DNA of 10,901 nucleotides from Cruorifilaria tuberocauda (GCA_013365365.1 JABVXU010001071.1:1-10901), one strand, 5' to 3'. Shown: positions 1 to 8,023, numbered from the stretch's first letter. Numbers and translations: made by a program. The notes: a model not told the origin generated them from the sequence alone.

Positions 1-120
1 GATATCTCTAATATTGTAAGCTTACTTATAGTAGCTTACAAAAGCATTATTTTATAGCGATCAGGCCGGAATGAATTACTGAGATGAGTAATTATCAGTA
101 TGATACTGTTTAACATAATT
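1..120. repeat. left arm of long inverted repeat
   Basis: This stretch is the reverse complement of 4068-4187. I count one mismatch in 120 bases (C at 106, where the other arm reads T). Beyond 120 the similarity continues more weakly to about 210, sharing words such as TTCTATGATTG. The arm begins at the first base of the window, so it may extend further left. In the right arm this sequence belongs to the upstream region of VAL gene copies. The left arm is therefore probably the upstream region of another VAL copy in the opposite orientation, lying outside the window. It includes the 10-base palindrome GTAAGCTTAC. Confidence 0.95.
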
Positions 121-1185
121 GATCAATAGTTTCATGATCATTCATTCTATGATTGGAAACAAGTAGAACTGAAATTATATCCATTTGAATAGCTTATTGA
201 AATTATCATTACTTCAATGAATTTAAATAAAACTTATCATATTTCACATATTTAAATCTACTTTATTAAATTAGTAATTCTATTGAGAAATCTCAATTTT
301 GTTATTATTATCAATAATTGTTATCATTGATAATGAAACTGTATAGTCGAGAATTTCATGATAATACCAAAAACAAACTCTCATAAAAGTTTTGCAGTGA
401 GATTAGATCTTTCATATAACAGTATAAACAAACTTTTAGCAGTGTACTTTAGCTAAAGTCATCTCTATCATTTACTTATAATATAGTAATCAATTCCAAT
501 CAGTGTAGAGAAAATCATGCAAAAGCCTATTGAAGTTTCTTGTCCTGTAATTTTAATGATTGCTGCGAGTATAATGATGATAAAGGATTGTCAAAAATCT
601 CTAGCAGGTATATTTACCTGTTAGATCAGAAGAAATAAGCTCTTAAGTACCAGAATATGAATTTATTGTACGAATTTTGATGAAGCAACTATTTACATAG
701 TTGTATTCTAAAAATTATACTTATAATATTCAAGTACAAACTAAGTACAAACTAAAAGTACAAACTAAAAAAAATATCCTAATTTTACTGTATTTTTATA
801 GTATACATCATAGTTAACAAGTTATACAATTTGCAGAGAATTCTGATAACGGTTATTTTGAACTTTGAGATAGCGAAAAGTATCATGTAAATCGATATTT
901 TGTTTTTCCATGCATATAAAACTTAACAATGAAAACAAAAAAATTTTATTTCAGAAGCAACTTAACAGTAGGTTTAAATTTGATAACTTAGGTATTTACC
1001 GTAATCTTAATTATTACCGATAATTTTAACTGTTATCAATATCATTCTGAGGAATGAAGAGGAAATGGTGAATTTTTCGACAGCTATGTCTGAAAGTTGA
1101 ATTGATAAATTCGTCTGATACACTTTCTGAAAAGACGGAAAGGCATAATATTGTAGTATTTGATGTATTGAAGAATTAATAAAAA
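121..1185. other. gene-free AT-rich stretch with weak coding traces
   Basis: No intact gene is visible. The first 90 bases are decayed inverted-repeat sequence. Around 724-770 the word AAGTACAAACTA occurs three times in close succession. Between about 1048 and 1185 the plus strand has two short open stretches in different frames (starting NEEEMVNFSTAMSES and ELINSSDTLSEKTERHNIVV) that could be a frameshifted relic. They are too short and unrecognised to call a gene. Minus-strand reading frames here are short and carry no family signal. Confidence 0.5.
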
Positions 1186-1220
1186 TTATCAAAGCTTGCA
1201 GGACTCATGAAAGTTATCAA

Positions 1221-1291
1221 AAGTTATCAAATCATCAAAACTTGCAGGAATCATAAAAGTTATCAAATCATCAAAACTTGCAGGAATCATG
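1221..1291. repeat. 36-bp minisatellite, two full copies plus a partial
   Basis: Copies begin at 1221 and 1257, each starting AAGTTATCAAATCATCAAAA and continuing CTTGCAGGAATCAT. A related partial copy (AAGCTTGCAGGACTCATGA) precedes them at 1192-1210, and AAGTTATCAA is duplicated again at 1211. The period is a multiple of three, so the minus strand reads as a repeated 12-residue peptide (DDLITFMIPASF). I take that as a by-product of the repeat, not evidence of a protein. The flank (1300-1450) has no recognisable gene. Confidence 0.85.
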
Positions 1292-1854
1292 AAAGTCAAA
1301 AGCTCACTGATATCAACGAGGATTATCACCATGGCATTATCAGAACATCCCATGCCATGGATTTCGATTAGACTGAATTGTTGAATAGTTGAATATGATG
1401 GAAGTTGCATTTGATGGAGAAGGTTTCTTCGTGGACGGATTCAGGATTTTCATGATTGTAGAGTAAGAAGAGTAAAATAACAATTTAGTTTTAATTTATA
1501 AAGAGTTAATTGATAAAAGAAATAACAGAACGGCCGACTTTGATTGATAACTTTGAAAACTCTTACCTAACTATCAAAGTAATCGTCTTTTATAGATAAG
1601 ATTTTGCACGGAGGAGATTTGGGATATTTACATTTGATGAATTTTGATATAAAGAATTTTGTAAGGAAGGATTGAGAAAATCTGTTGCAGAATTTAAAGT
1701 AAAAATTTACCTACGAACTGAAAATGGATAAGTGAAAAAAAAAAAGAAAAGTTTTTTATAGCTTTTTCGGCAGGTGCTGAAAAAATTGTTCTATATTTTA
1801 CAAGTAATGATTCATGAAAATGAGGATTTAAAAATATTTATAATTAAAAATTAG

Positions 1855-2271
1855 TCTCGAGAAAATTCTCGAATCATTCCTACGCCTCAACATCACATAA
1901 TCGCTTTGCATCCATGCACAGCGATTATAAAAATCATTTTGGAAGAATTAACAAAAATTTTTGCTACAACAGAACTTCGAGAACTTTCACTTGGAGCTGC
2001 TCTAAATTACAAGTTTTATTAAGCTCAAACAAAAGGAATTAAGGTTTTAATTAATGCTAAAACAAAAGTACAAGCTAGAGAAATAATTAAGCAGACTTCA
2101 GGTGATTGGATTTTCCAATAGTTAGAATCCGAAATCGAAGCATGGATAGACTTTGTAGAAGATGTTGTAATAGAAAGGAATGAAGTAGAAAAAGTTAGCA
2201 ATGAGGTACAGGCTCTTATGCTATTGCATTTAAGTGATAACATGCATCATAATGATAACGTGATAACGTGA
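1855..2271 (+). pseudogene. unidentified decayed reading frame, possibly transferred
   Basis: One plus-strand frame runs from just after a TAG at 1852 to a TGA at 2269, interrupted only by TAA at 2020 and TAG at 2119. Two stops in about 138 codons is unusually few for DNA this AT-rich. The composition looks protein-like: stretches such as ILEELTKIFATTELRELSL and VLINAKTKVQAREIIKQT, with a charged, helix-prone end (EVEKVSNEVQALM). There is no start codon in context, no intron signal and no family I recognise. The intron-less, A-rich codon style would fit a nuclear insertion of Wolbachia DNA, which is common in filarial genomes, but that is inference only. The minus strand is also partly open here (72 codons), so chance is not excluded. 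Confidence 0.35.
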
Positions 2272-2286
2272 TAACGTGATAACGTG
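2254..2286. repeat. 8-bp tandem repeat (GATAACGT)4
   Basis: Four perfect copies of GATAACGT plus one base. It directly overlaps the end of the decayed frame at 1855-2271 and supplies that frame's final stop. Confidence 0.95.
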
Positions 2287-2434
2287 TTGATAGATTGCGT
2301 GAGGATTCATAGATAATCCTGATAAATCAAATTTCGGCAAATCATTTACTAACATTTTTGGTACACTTTTACTTACTCCACTTTTTTTTCGTTTAGAAGA
2401 TAAGCTTAATTAAATCTATTGTAATCTCTAAAAT

Positions 2435-2681
2435 ACTTCAAAAGCACTTAGCAAGTAAAACCTTATCAACAAAATTACTCAAAGAGCTAAAGTAAGGGCT
2501 AATCTCTATTTCACTGTCTGCTTTCGAGCTTTTGAATAGGACAAGTACTAATACAACAAAAGTAATATCAGGAGCATCAAAACCAAACTTAATAGTCGTT
2601 TCTCTGGACATGGACAAGCTCTTATTTAAACCTTGTGATGTTATACTTGATAAGGTTTTACTCGCCAAATGCTTTTGAAGT
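2435..2681. repeat. snap-back element with 35-bp inverted arms
   Basis: Arm 2435-2469 (ACTTCAAAAGCACTTAGCAA...) is the reverse complement of 2647-2681 with 3 mismatches in 35. The interior is about 177 bp. The arms resemble sequence in the fourth intron of the intact VAL gene (around 6920-6955: gatgttata, aagttttactt, gcttgaag). The element may thus be an inverted duplication of intron sequence, or a small MITE-like element. Both strands are unusually open (59 codons on plus, 88 on minus). I do not call either a gene: because of the arms, both readings end in the same residues, DKVLLAKCF, as the symmetry requires. Confidence 0.7.
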
Positions 2682-2699
2682 GGAAAGTTAGAAGATTGT

Positions 2700-2917
2700 A
2701 ACACATTTAATTAAGCATAAACGAGGAGATCAGTTACGCTTCTCTTCCTGATCAGATCAAGAATGAATTGTAAATACGCTATAGTTCCCCATGGTTTCAG
2801 GTAAGTTTCGAAGTTTAATTTTCACCATAAGAAATAAAACTGAGTAAACAGGTGTTTTTTTCCATACAATTTGCATTAGCGAATGGATTTCCTGTAAATT
2901 TTAAAGCTTATTTTTAG
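2700..2917 (+). repeat. decayed copy of VAL intron 4
   Basis: This stretch aligns with about 6745-7086, the end of intron 4 of the intact VAL gene. Shared words in order are GAGATCAGTTA, GAAGTTTAAT, GAAATAAAA, GTGTTTTTTT/ATGTTTTTTT, GCGAATGGATTTCC/GGGAATGGATTTCC and CTGTAAATTTTAA. It ends in a good acceptor (TTTTTAG) right before the homologous exon. It is shorter than the intact intron, which has an extra internal duplication. Homology fades upstream of about 2700, where the snap-back element begins. Exons 1-4 of this copy are not visible anywhere in 1-2700. Confidence 0.75.
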
Positions 2918-3334
2918 ATAGCTTGGGATGAAACGTAAGGACTTGGCCGCGAAATCACTACGCATTGCGACAATTGCCGCACGCTGATCGCTATCTGTCA
3001 CTACGCGCCGATGTAAGTCTTAATATTATCAAAACGAAATATTCCTAAAAATTCATGTAAACTTATAAGAATTTACGTTGATAATTGCAGTTTATCATTA
3101 GGTTTGCTATTTGATAAGTTGAATTTAAGGCTGTAATTTCTGATAATTTCCTTTTCATTATAGTTCTTCTGACTATTTGGAAGATATTTTATTCTAAAAT
3201 TTCATGCATTGAATTAAAATTTCAGGGGAAACATGCTGAGACAGTTAATATACGAAATTGGCGAACCGTGTAAAAGGGACGGAGATTGTAGAACCAGGAA
3301 ATGTGAGGTGAAATCGGGACTGTGCCTGAGATGA
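2918..3334 (+). pseudogene. truncated VAL/ASP (CAP-domain) pseudogene, exons 5 and 6 only
   Basis: Two exons match the last two exons of the intact VAL gene at 5592-7459. Exon 5 is 2918-3012 and exon 6 is 3226-3334; their lengths (95 and 109 bases) and splice phases equal those of the intact gene. The intron has a GTAAGT donor and TTTCAG acceptor.
Exon 5 would read IAWDET, then a stop (TAA at 2936-2938, Tyr in the intact gene), then GLGREITTHCDN and ICHYAP. The usual Cys after GLG has become Arg (TGC to CGC). Exon 6 is fully open: it encodes a Cys-rich tail with PC, DC, RKC and GLC spacing and ends in TGA. Exons 1-4 are missing. The in-frame stop, lost disulfide cysteine and missing 5' half show a dead copy. 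The intact exon 6 and splice sites suggest recent death, or reuse as a terminal exon. Confidence 0.88.
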
Positions 3335-3354
3335 AGCATTTCTCGCCTAGGCTT

Positions 3355-3360
3355 AATAAA
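3355..3360 (+). promoter_or_regulatory. relic poly(A) signal AATAAA
   Basis: AATAAA lies 21 bases past the stop of the VAL pseudogene's last exon. The surrounding 3' flank (3340 to about 3960) aligns with the flank of the intact gene (7465 to about 7960), for example TAGGAGATAAA versus CAGGAGATAAA and the ATTATGATTCCATGA / ATTGTGATTTCATGA words. The stretch 3361-3950 holds no gene. Confidence 0.5.
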
Positions 3361-4067
3361 TGACCTAAAGTATATCGTCGATGATTGATAACAGTTTATC
3401 ATATGTTTGTCATCGAATTGTTATGAAATATTGTCATGAAATAAAATATTATTAAGTATTAGGAGATAAAAATTAGCTATTATGAAATGATGAAAAACTT
3501 TTCAGAAGTTTTCTGGTCCATCCCATAGATAGAAGTAAATAATTTCAGATAGCCAAGTGAAATATTGAAATCTATTACTCAAGTAATTTTGCTTATAGAG
3601 AACGATACTTGTAAAGGAAAAATTCAAAGTTTCTGATCCATCCCTCATTTAACTTTTGCATAAGAATGAAATAACTTTTTATTGCTTTCATTAATAAATG
3701 AAACTTCTTCCTTAAGCAAGGGCAAAGTAATATTTAATTGACCCAGATTCTCATTAAAACTAGAAGCTGATTCCATAATAATTATTCTCATTACAACTGG
3801 AAGCTAAGCTAATAATTATGATTCCATGATACTAATCAATCAATCGATTAATTTGAAAATTTCATTCACTGTCTTGTCACATGTATTTTCTCTTTTAATC
3901 TCTACCGAATATTATACTGTAAAAGAATTGAAAGAATAAAAGTTAAATGATATCATGAAAAAGAAAATCTCTTTGAGATCATAATAATTTCATTAATGTG
4001 TTCAAAGACAAAAGAACTGGGTATCATTTTAGTTTTATCAATCATAGAACGAATAGGCCTATTAGTG

Positions 4068-4187
4068 AATTATGTTAAACAATATCATACTGATAATTAC
4101 TCATCTCAGTAATTCATTCCGGCCTGATCGCTATAAAATAATGCTTTTGTAAGCTACTATAAGTAAGCTTACAATATTAGAGATATC
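4068..4187. repeat. right arm of long inverted repeat
   Basis: Reverse complement of 1-120 with one mismatch. In the tandem copy serving the intact gene (about 5060-5150) the same stretch is recognisable but heavily diverged, sharing TTAAACAATATCATAC and ATGCTTTTGTAA. The similarity to that copy runs through the end of the arm with no clean boundary or target-site duplication. This argues that the arm is duplicated locus sequence and not a transposon end. Confidence 0.95.
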
Positions 4188-4528
4188 AGGTATTGCTTAG
4201 AAATTTTTAGCTTCAGTTTAAAGTAAAGAGCGATCATCGCTAGTTTATCGTTAGTATAGAATCAAAAAAAAGACTTAAAAAGGAACGGATAAAACAGGAT
4301 CGGGCCAAATGAGGAAATCAATAAAAGGTCAATTGAGGCAAATATTTATGTAGCTGTCACAAAAAGTAATTTAAATTATAGAAAATAATAGAAATATTTG
4401 AGCAATCTGGAAAAAGATAGAAATCTAAAAAAAACCTAAAAAAAATCAACTTAGAAACTGTATAAAAGGTAATCGATGAGGATAAAACGATATTCTCCAT
4501 CACAAAGTATATTCCCGAAGCTATCAGT

Positions 4529-4552
4529 ATGTACTCTTCCGGAAAAATCTGA
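4529..4552 (+). pseudogene. broken VAL first exon, copy B
   Basis: After CTATCAGT, the same context as the start of the intact gene, an ATG opens a frame reading MYSSGKI and then TGA at 4550. The intact gene reads MHSTGKT at this point and continues into its signal peptide. The match stops at the TGA: the hydrophobic half of the exon is absent in this orientation. No further VAL exons follow before the next tandem copy. Confidence 0.75.
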
Positions 4553-4626
4553 TCAATCATAATTCATCGATTTAAAAACAAGTAATTTAACTTTTACTCA
4601 ATCATGAAAGTTTTAGTGATAAAATG

Positions 4627-4680
4627 TTGCTTAAACATACCAATGAAAATTGCGGGAAATGCGAGGAAAAGTAATATTTA
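4627..4680 (-). pseudogene. inverted relic of VAL signal-peptide exon
   Basis: The reverse complement of this stretch matches the second half of the intact gene's first exon (5614-5660). CGCAATTTTCATTGGTATG here corresponds to CGCAATTTTCGTTGGTATG there. Read on the minus strand it gives ILLFLAFPAIFI followed by a GTATGT donor at the homologous position, so the hydrophobic core and splice site survive. The frame is preceded by TAA with no Met, so it is not functional. Either a small inversion broke copy B, or this is what remains of a VAL copy in the opposite orientation. The interval 4700-4930 has no gene. Confidence 0.65.
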
Positions 4681-5261
4681 TATTTCAGGATATGTGATAA
4701 AAACAATTCATATCATTTAACTGATACTGAATGAATGACACAATTAATTATTAATTCTTTTTAATTCTTCTGAAAGCAAAAGAACTACTCCTAGTTCTTT
4801 TAAATATTTTTTTTGTAGAAATAATTAAATTACATAAAATTCACATTATCAGTTAACATTTATACAAAAGGAAAATAATGCGAATCAGTCATCTGTGATC
4901 TATGATAAGCTTAAATCTATACGATAGGATAAAGTTTTACTAAACATTCTTTGAAATCACGATAATTTCATTAATCTATTCAAAGGACAAAAAGATTAGG
5001 CATGATTTCAGTTTTAATTCTTATCAATCATAGAAGAAGGAGCCTATTACTCAATTCTATTAAACAATATCATACGAACAATTTTACAACTTATCAACTG
5101 TAAACCGATGCTTTTGTAAATTTACTATACGAAAGCTATGATATCGTAGAAATTTGATTTTATCATGAAATTTTTCATTCCTTTATGCTCAAAAAAAATT
5201 TCCAATTTGAATTTGTTATCATGAGCTATTGTTGGTTTATTTTTGGTATCAAAAAAGAAAA

Positions 5262-5318
5262 AAGCTAAAAAGGAATGAATAAAGAGTATTTTTTACTTTA
5301 TTCATTCCTTTTTAGCTT
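5262..5318. repeat. perfect 22-bp inverted repeat (hairpin)
   Basis: The left arm 5262-5283 (AAGCTAAAAAGGAATGAATA...) and right arm 5297-5318 are exact reverse complements, separated by 13 bases. Copy B has only one arm-like sequence at the corresponding place (AAAAAGGAACGGATAAAAC at about 4276). The second arm therefore looks newly copied in inverted orientation next to its template. Whether it has any effect on the gene 270 bases downstream is unknown. Confidence 0.92.
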
Positions 5319-5582
5319 AAAAAATACGAGAAAGGAAGAAAAGTCAAAGGTGATCAATCGAAATAAATATTTGTCTAGCTGTTATAAAAAAATAATTTAG
5401 TATAGAAATTAAGAAAATATTTGAGCAGCTCGTAAAAAGTAAACGATAGAAGTTCTTCCATGCATCCCTAGTAGGTGAATTTAGAAGCTATGTAAAAGGT
5501 ATTTAGTGAAGATAAAAATATCAGTTAGCAAATTATTTACCTTATTCGACGATTATTTCCTATTACAAAGTATATTCCTGAA

Positions 5583-5591
5583 ACTATCAGT
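5583..5591 (+). promoter_or_regulatory. candidate trans-splice acceptor at VAL start
   Basis: The sequence ACTATCAGT lies immediately before the ATG at 5592. A CAG this close to the start is the usual arrangement for spliced-leader addition in nematodes. The block is kept in copy B (GCTATCAGT-ATG at 4522-4531) although that exon is broken. That is mild evidence that it mattered before duplication. The sequence cannot show which leader is used. Confidence 0.45.
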
Positions 5592-7459
5592 ATGCATTCT
5601 ACCGGAAAAACCAACCGAATATTCCTTCTCATCATGTTTGCCGCAATTTTCGTTGGTATGCTAAAGCATGATTTCATTGTAATCCTATAAATTAAACTAA
5701 GCATTTCAAATACTCCGAAAAAATACCTACGCACATTAGGAAACTTTTGATTTGTAATTAATTTTAATTAATTATAAAATTGCAGTGGTTGAAAGCTTAA
5801 CATGTAAAGGAAATCGATTATCATCAAGCCAACGTTTGGCAATTCTTCGTCAGCATAACAAATTTCGTTCGGATTTGATTCATGGAAAACTTTTGAATAA
5901 AGATGACATACGTATGCCAACTGGAAAGAATATGTATAGATTGGTAAAAATTATTAAAAAGAAAATTTAATCTGTTCATTTTCTTTTTTCATATTGTAAT
6001 TGATATTAATTACTTAGTATTTATTTTATTTATCTTACTTTACTTTACTTTTATTTATCTTGCTTTTTTCATTTGTTTTACTTTACTAAATAACGAATGA
6101 TTCAGAGATGGAGTTGTTCACTGGAATATACCGCACAGAAATGGGCTGATCAATGTCAGTTTGCGCATTCAACAGGACGAAACAAAATCGGAGAAAATGT
6201 TTATACTTATTGGTCTTCACGAAGTGTTGCAAGTATATATATTTACGCTACGTGAAATTCGTAAACTTCAAACTTTAATGTTAACATTGATAAATGTCCG
6301 ATAAGTGAAATATTGTGAATCGACGAATAACATTCAGTATTATTAAATGAAATGTCATTTTCAGATCTTAAGAATACTGCTGGTACAGATGCGGGTAAAA
6401 GTTGGTGGGATGAACTGCCGAAATTGTACCCAAATAATCCATCGAACAATTTGACTTACAAGATTTCCGGTCGAGGTGTTTTGCATTTCACACAGGTAAG
6501 AAAACTGTAATAATCGAATTATATCTTTTTTGTATTTTTAAACTTTGCCATACAAATGCATTCAGTACTTTTATTTTTAATATTGCTTGTTATATAGCAT
6601 ATGAGAGATAAAGGAATTTCGGTTGATGGAAATCTCAAATAATTAATTTGGACTTTCTATTACTCTTAATAGAAATTACTCCTAAGTTATTAAGTAACAG
6701 TTTTCAGTGTTTTGAAGTATTTGAGAAGATTACAATTGCTTTAAGTAAGCATGTTTTCTGTTTATCAGTGCAGAGATCAGTTAAGCTTTTCCTTAATCTA
6801 ATCAAGCATGATGTCATAAATAAGTTACATTTCTGCTTGACTTGAAGCAATTTCTGAAGTTTAATCTTTTACTAAGAGAAATAAAAATTGAATAAAATTT
6901 CTAATCTAATCAAGCTTGATGTTATAGACAAGTTTTACTTGGCTTGAAGTAGTTCTCGAAGTTTAATCTTCATTACGAGAAATAAAATTGAATAAACAGA
7001 TGTTTTTTTTTTTTCATATAATTTGCATCAGAAATTCTTACATTTAGGGAATGGATTTCCTGTAAATTTTAATGCTTACTTTCCAGATGGCTTGGGGCAA
7101 AACGTATGGACTTGGCTGCGGAGTTGCTATGCATTGCGATAATGGTCATAGACTCATGGTTATTTGCCACTATAAGCCAAAGTAATAAGCTTTTTTATTA
7201 ATATCGTTATAAAATATTTACCTGAAAATTTATTGGTCAATTTAGTAACTAGGAATTATACTAAGTTCGATTTGACTATTCATCCTAAATAATTTCTTAG
7301 TTTAATTTTTAAAATTTATATTCGATTTGATTAATTGATAAAATTTTCAGTGGAAATATGATAACAGAACAGATCTATGAACTTGGCCGACCATGTCGAA
7401 CAGGTAATGATTGCAGATCTAGAAAATGTGAGAAAAGTTCTGGCTTGTGCTGGAAATGA
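5592..7459 (+). CDS. venom allergen-like protein (CAP/SCP domain, secreted)
   Basis: Intact six-exon gene: exons 5592-5655, 5786-5943, 6106-6232, 6365-6495, 7087-7181 and 7351-7459 (684 bases, 227 residues plus TGA). All introns are GT-AG and all phases fit.
Residues 1-24 are a signal peptide (hydrophobic core RIFLLIMFAAIFVVV), so the product is secreted. The CAP domain spans about 35-190. The CAP cavity tetrad is complete: His95 (FAHS), Glu104 (GENVY), Glu133 (WWDEL) and His157 (HFTQ). Signature 1 reads LHFTQMAW, with Leu for the usual Gly; signature 2 includes ICHYKP. There is one N-glycosylation sequon at Asn145 (NLT). Ten cysteines are present, four in a hinge-like tail (PC, DC, RKC, GLC).
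Nematode VAL/ASP proteins are secreted by infective and parasitic stages and implicated in sterol/lipid binding and host interaction; the exact role here is unknown. No operon partner is seen. The start was chosen because exon 1 alone supplies a signal peptide and the required phase 1 junction. Confidence 0.94.
6795..6990 (+). repeat. imperfect tandem duplication inside VAL intron 4
   Basis: Two copies of a unit of about 100 bases lie in the long fourth intron (591 bp against 130-170 for the others). Both contain CTAATCAAGC, a TGATGT-ATA block, AAGTT, CTTGAAG, GAAGTTTAATCTT, ACGAGAAATAAAA / AAGAGAAATAAAA and ATTGAATAAA. The dead copy at 2700-2917 has one such unit. An open frame across 6648-6845 is a chance frame within this intron. 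Confidence 0.75.
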
Positions 7460-7538
7460 AGTAATTTCTCACCTGCGTTAATTAATGATTTTAAAGCGTA
7501 TTATTGATGTTTGATAAATGTACGCTTATTATCTGATA

Positions 7539-7544
7539 AATAAA
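7539..7544 (+). promoter_or_regulatory. candidate poly(A) signal of the VAL gene
   Basis: AATAAA lies 80 bases past the stop codon, a plausible distance for a nematode 3' UTR. The flank to about 7960 matches the flank of the dead copy and contains no gene. Confidence 0.5.
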
Positions 7545-7718
7545 AAGATATTTTAAAATTTTTTGTAAAGCAAAATATCATGATAAACGACGGAATGATT
7601 GATCACCTTCTTTGATAATTGAAACTTAATAAACGTTAGCAGGAGATAAAGCCGAGCTTAATTTTTCAACACTATTATTATAATTGAAGCTACAGCTTAT
7701 AATTGTGATTTCATGAAT

Positions 7719-7752
7719 TTAATTAATTAATTAATTAATTAATTAATTAATT
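7719..7752. repeat. (AATT)n microsatellite
   Basis: Thirty-four bases of uninterrupted AATT-type repeat. It lies in the VAL 3' flank. The matching place in the dead copy's flank (about 3835-3855) has a short ATCAATCAATCGATTAATT instead, so the array grew after duplication or decayed there. Confidence 0.95.
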
Positions 7753-8023
7753 TATGGAAAATAACAACATGCATTATTCCATACGTTTTCGTAGTATTCG
7801 TATTCACTTTTATTCTCGGCAAAATGTCAAATTGAGAAAAAATTAAAGGAATAAAACTTAAATGAAAGAGAACACAAAATAAACAGTATGCTGTGATAAA
7901 ATTTCTTCTTGATTAATTAGTGAAATTTAGGATAATATAGCTGGAATGATATTAATAAATTAATTCAACCTTTTATTTAAAATTAACAAAGTAAAGTATT
8001 AGACTAGGAGAAACTGAATGCAT

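Larger units (their letters stand above)
3950..4560 (+). repeat. VAL upstream region, copy B
   Basis: This segment is a diverged tandem copy of about 4935-5640, the upstream region of the intact VAL gene, offset by about 0.97 kb. Shared words in order include ATAATTTCATTAAT, TATCAATCATAGAA, TTAAACAATATCATAC, ATGCTTTTGTAA, TAAAAAGGAA, AAATATTTGAGCA, CTGTATAAAAGG / CTATGTAAAAGG and ACAAAGTATATTCC. It contains the right arm of the long inverted repeat. It ends in a broken first exon, so it no longer drives a gene here. Confidence 0.85.
4935..5640 (+). repeat. VAL upstream region, copy C (serves the intact gene)
   Basis: Tandem partner of 3950-4560, lying directly before the start codon of the intact VAL gene. 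I see no clear TATA box or defined motif that can be called with confidence. Regulatory elements, if any, are expected among words conserved with copy B: TTAAACAATATCATAC, AAATATTTGAGCA and the block ACAAAGTATATTCC...CTATCAGT before the ATG. It differs from copy B by an inserted hairpin at 5262-5318. Confidence 0.8.

Noticed and set aside
1189..1410. Minus-strand frame with a repeated 12-residue peptide
   Set aside because: The repeat is a direct result of a 36-bp minisatellite. The rest of the frame has no signal peptide, splice context or known motif.
2438..2704. Minus-strand 88-codon frame as a gene
   Set aside because: It exactly spans the snap-back element, and the opposite strand is open too. 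Symmetry explains the shared C-terminal residues, and there is no supporting context.
1..4187. A 4.2-kb DNA transposon with 120-bp terminal inverted repeats
   Set aside because: No transposase-like frame lies inside, the interior includes VAL exons, and the right arm is plain VAL upstream sequence whose homology to the sister copy continues past the arm's end.
5537..5734. Minus-strand frame of 65 codons
   Set aside because: It is the antisense of VAL exon 1 and its flanks. The similar antisense frame at 4357-4560 arises because the region is duplicated.
5785..5970. A stand-alone 61-codon gene starting at GTG
   Set aside because: The G of that GTG is the last base of a TTGCAG splice acceptor, and the frame past 5943 is intron. 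It is VAL exon 2.
6243..6449. Minus-strand frame of 68 codons
   Set aside because: It is antisense to intron 3 and exon 4 of the VAL gene, whose plus-strand coding is certain.
6648..6845. Open plus-strand frame of 65 codons
   Set aside because: It lies inside VAL intron 4, across the start of an internal duplication, and has no homologue-like features.
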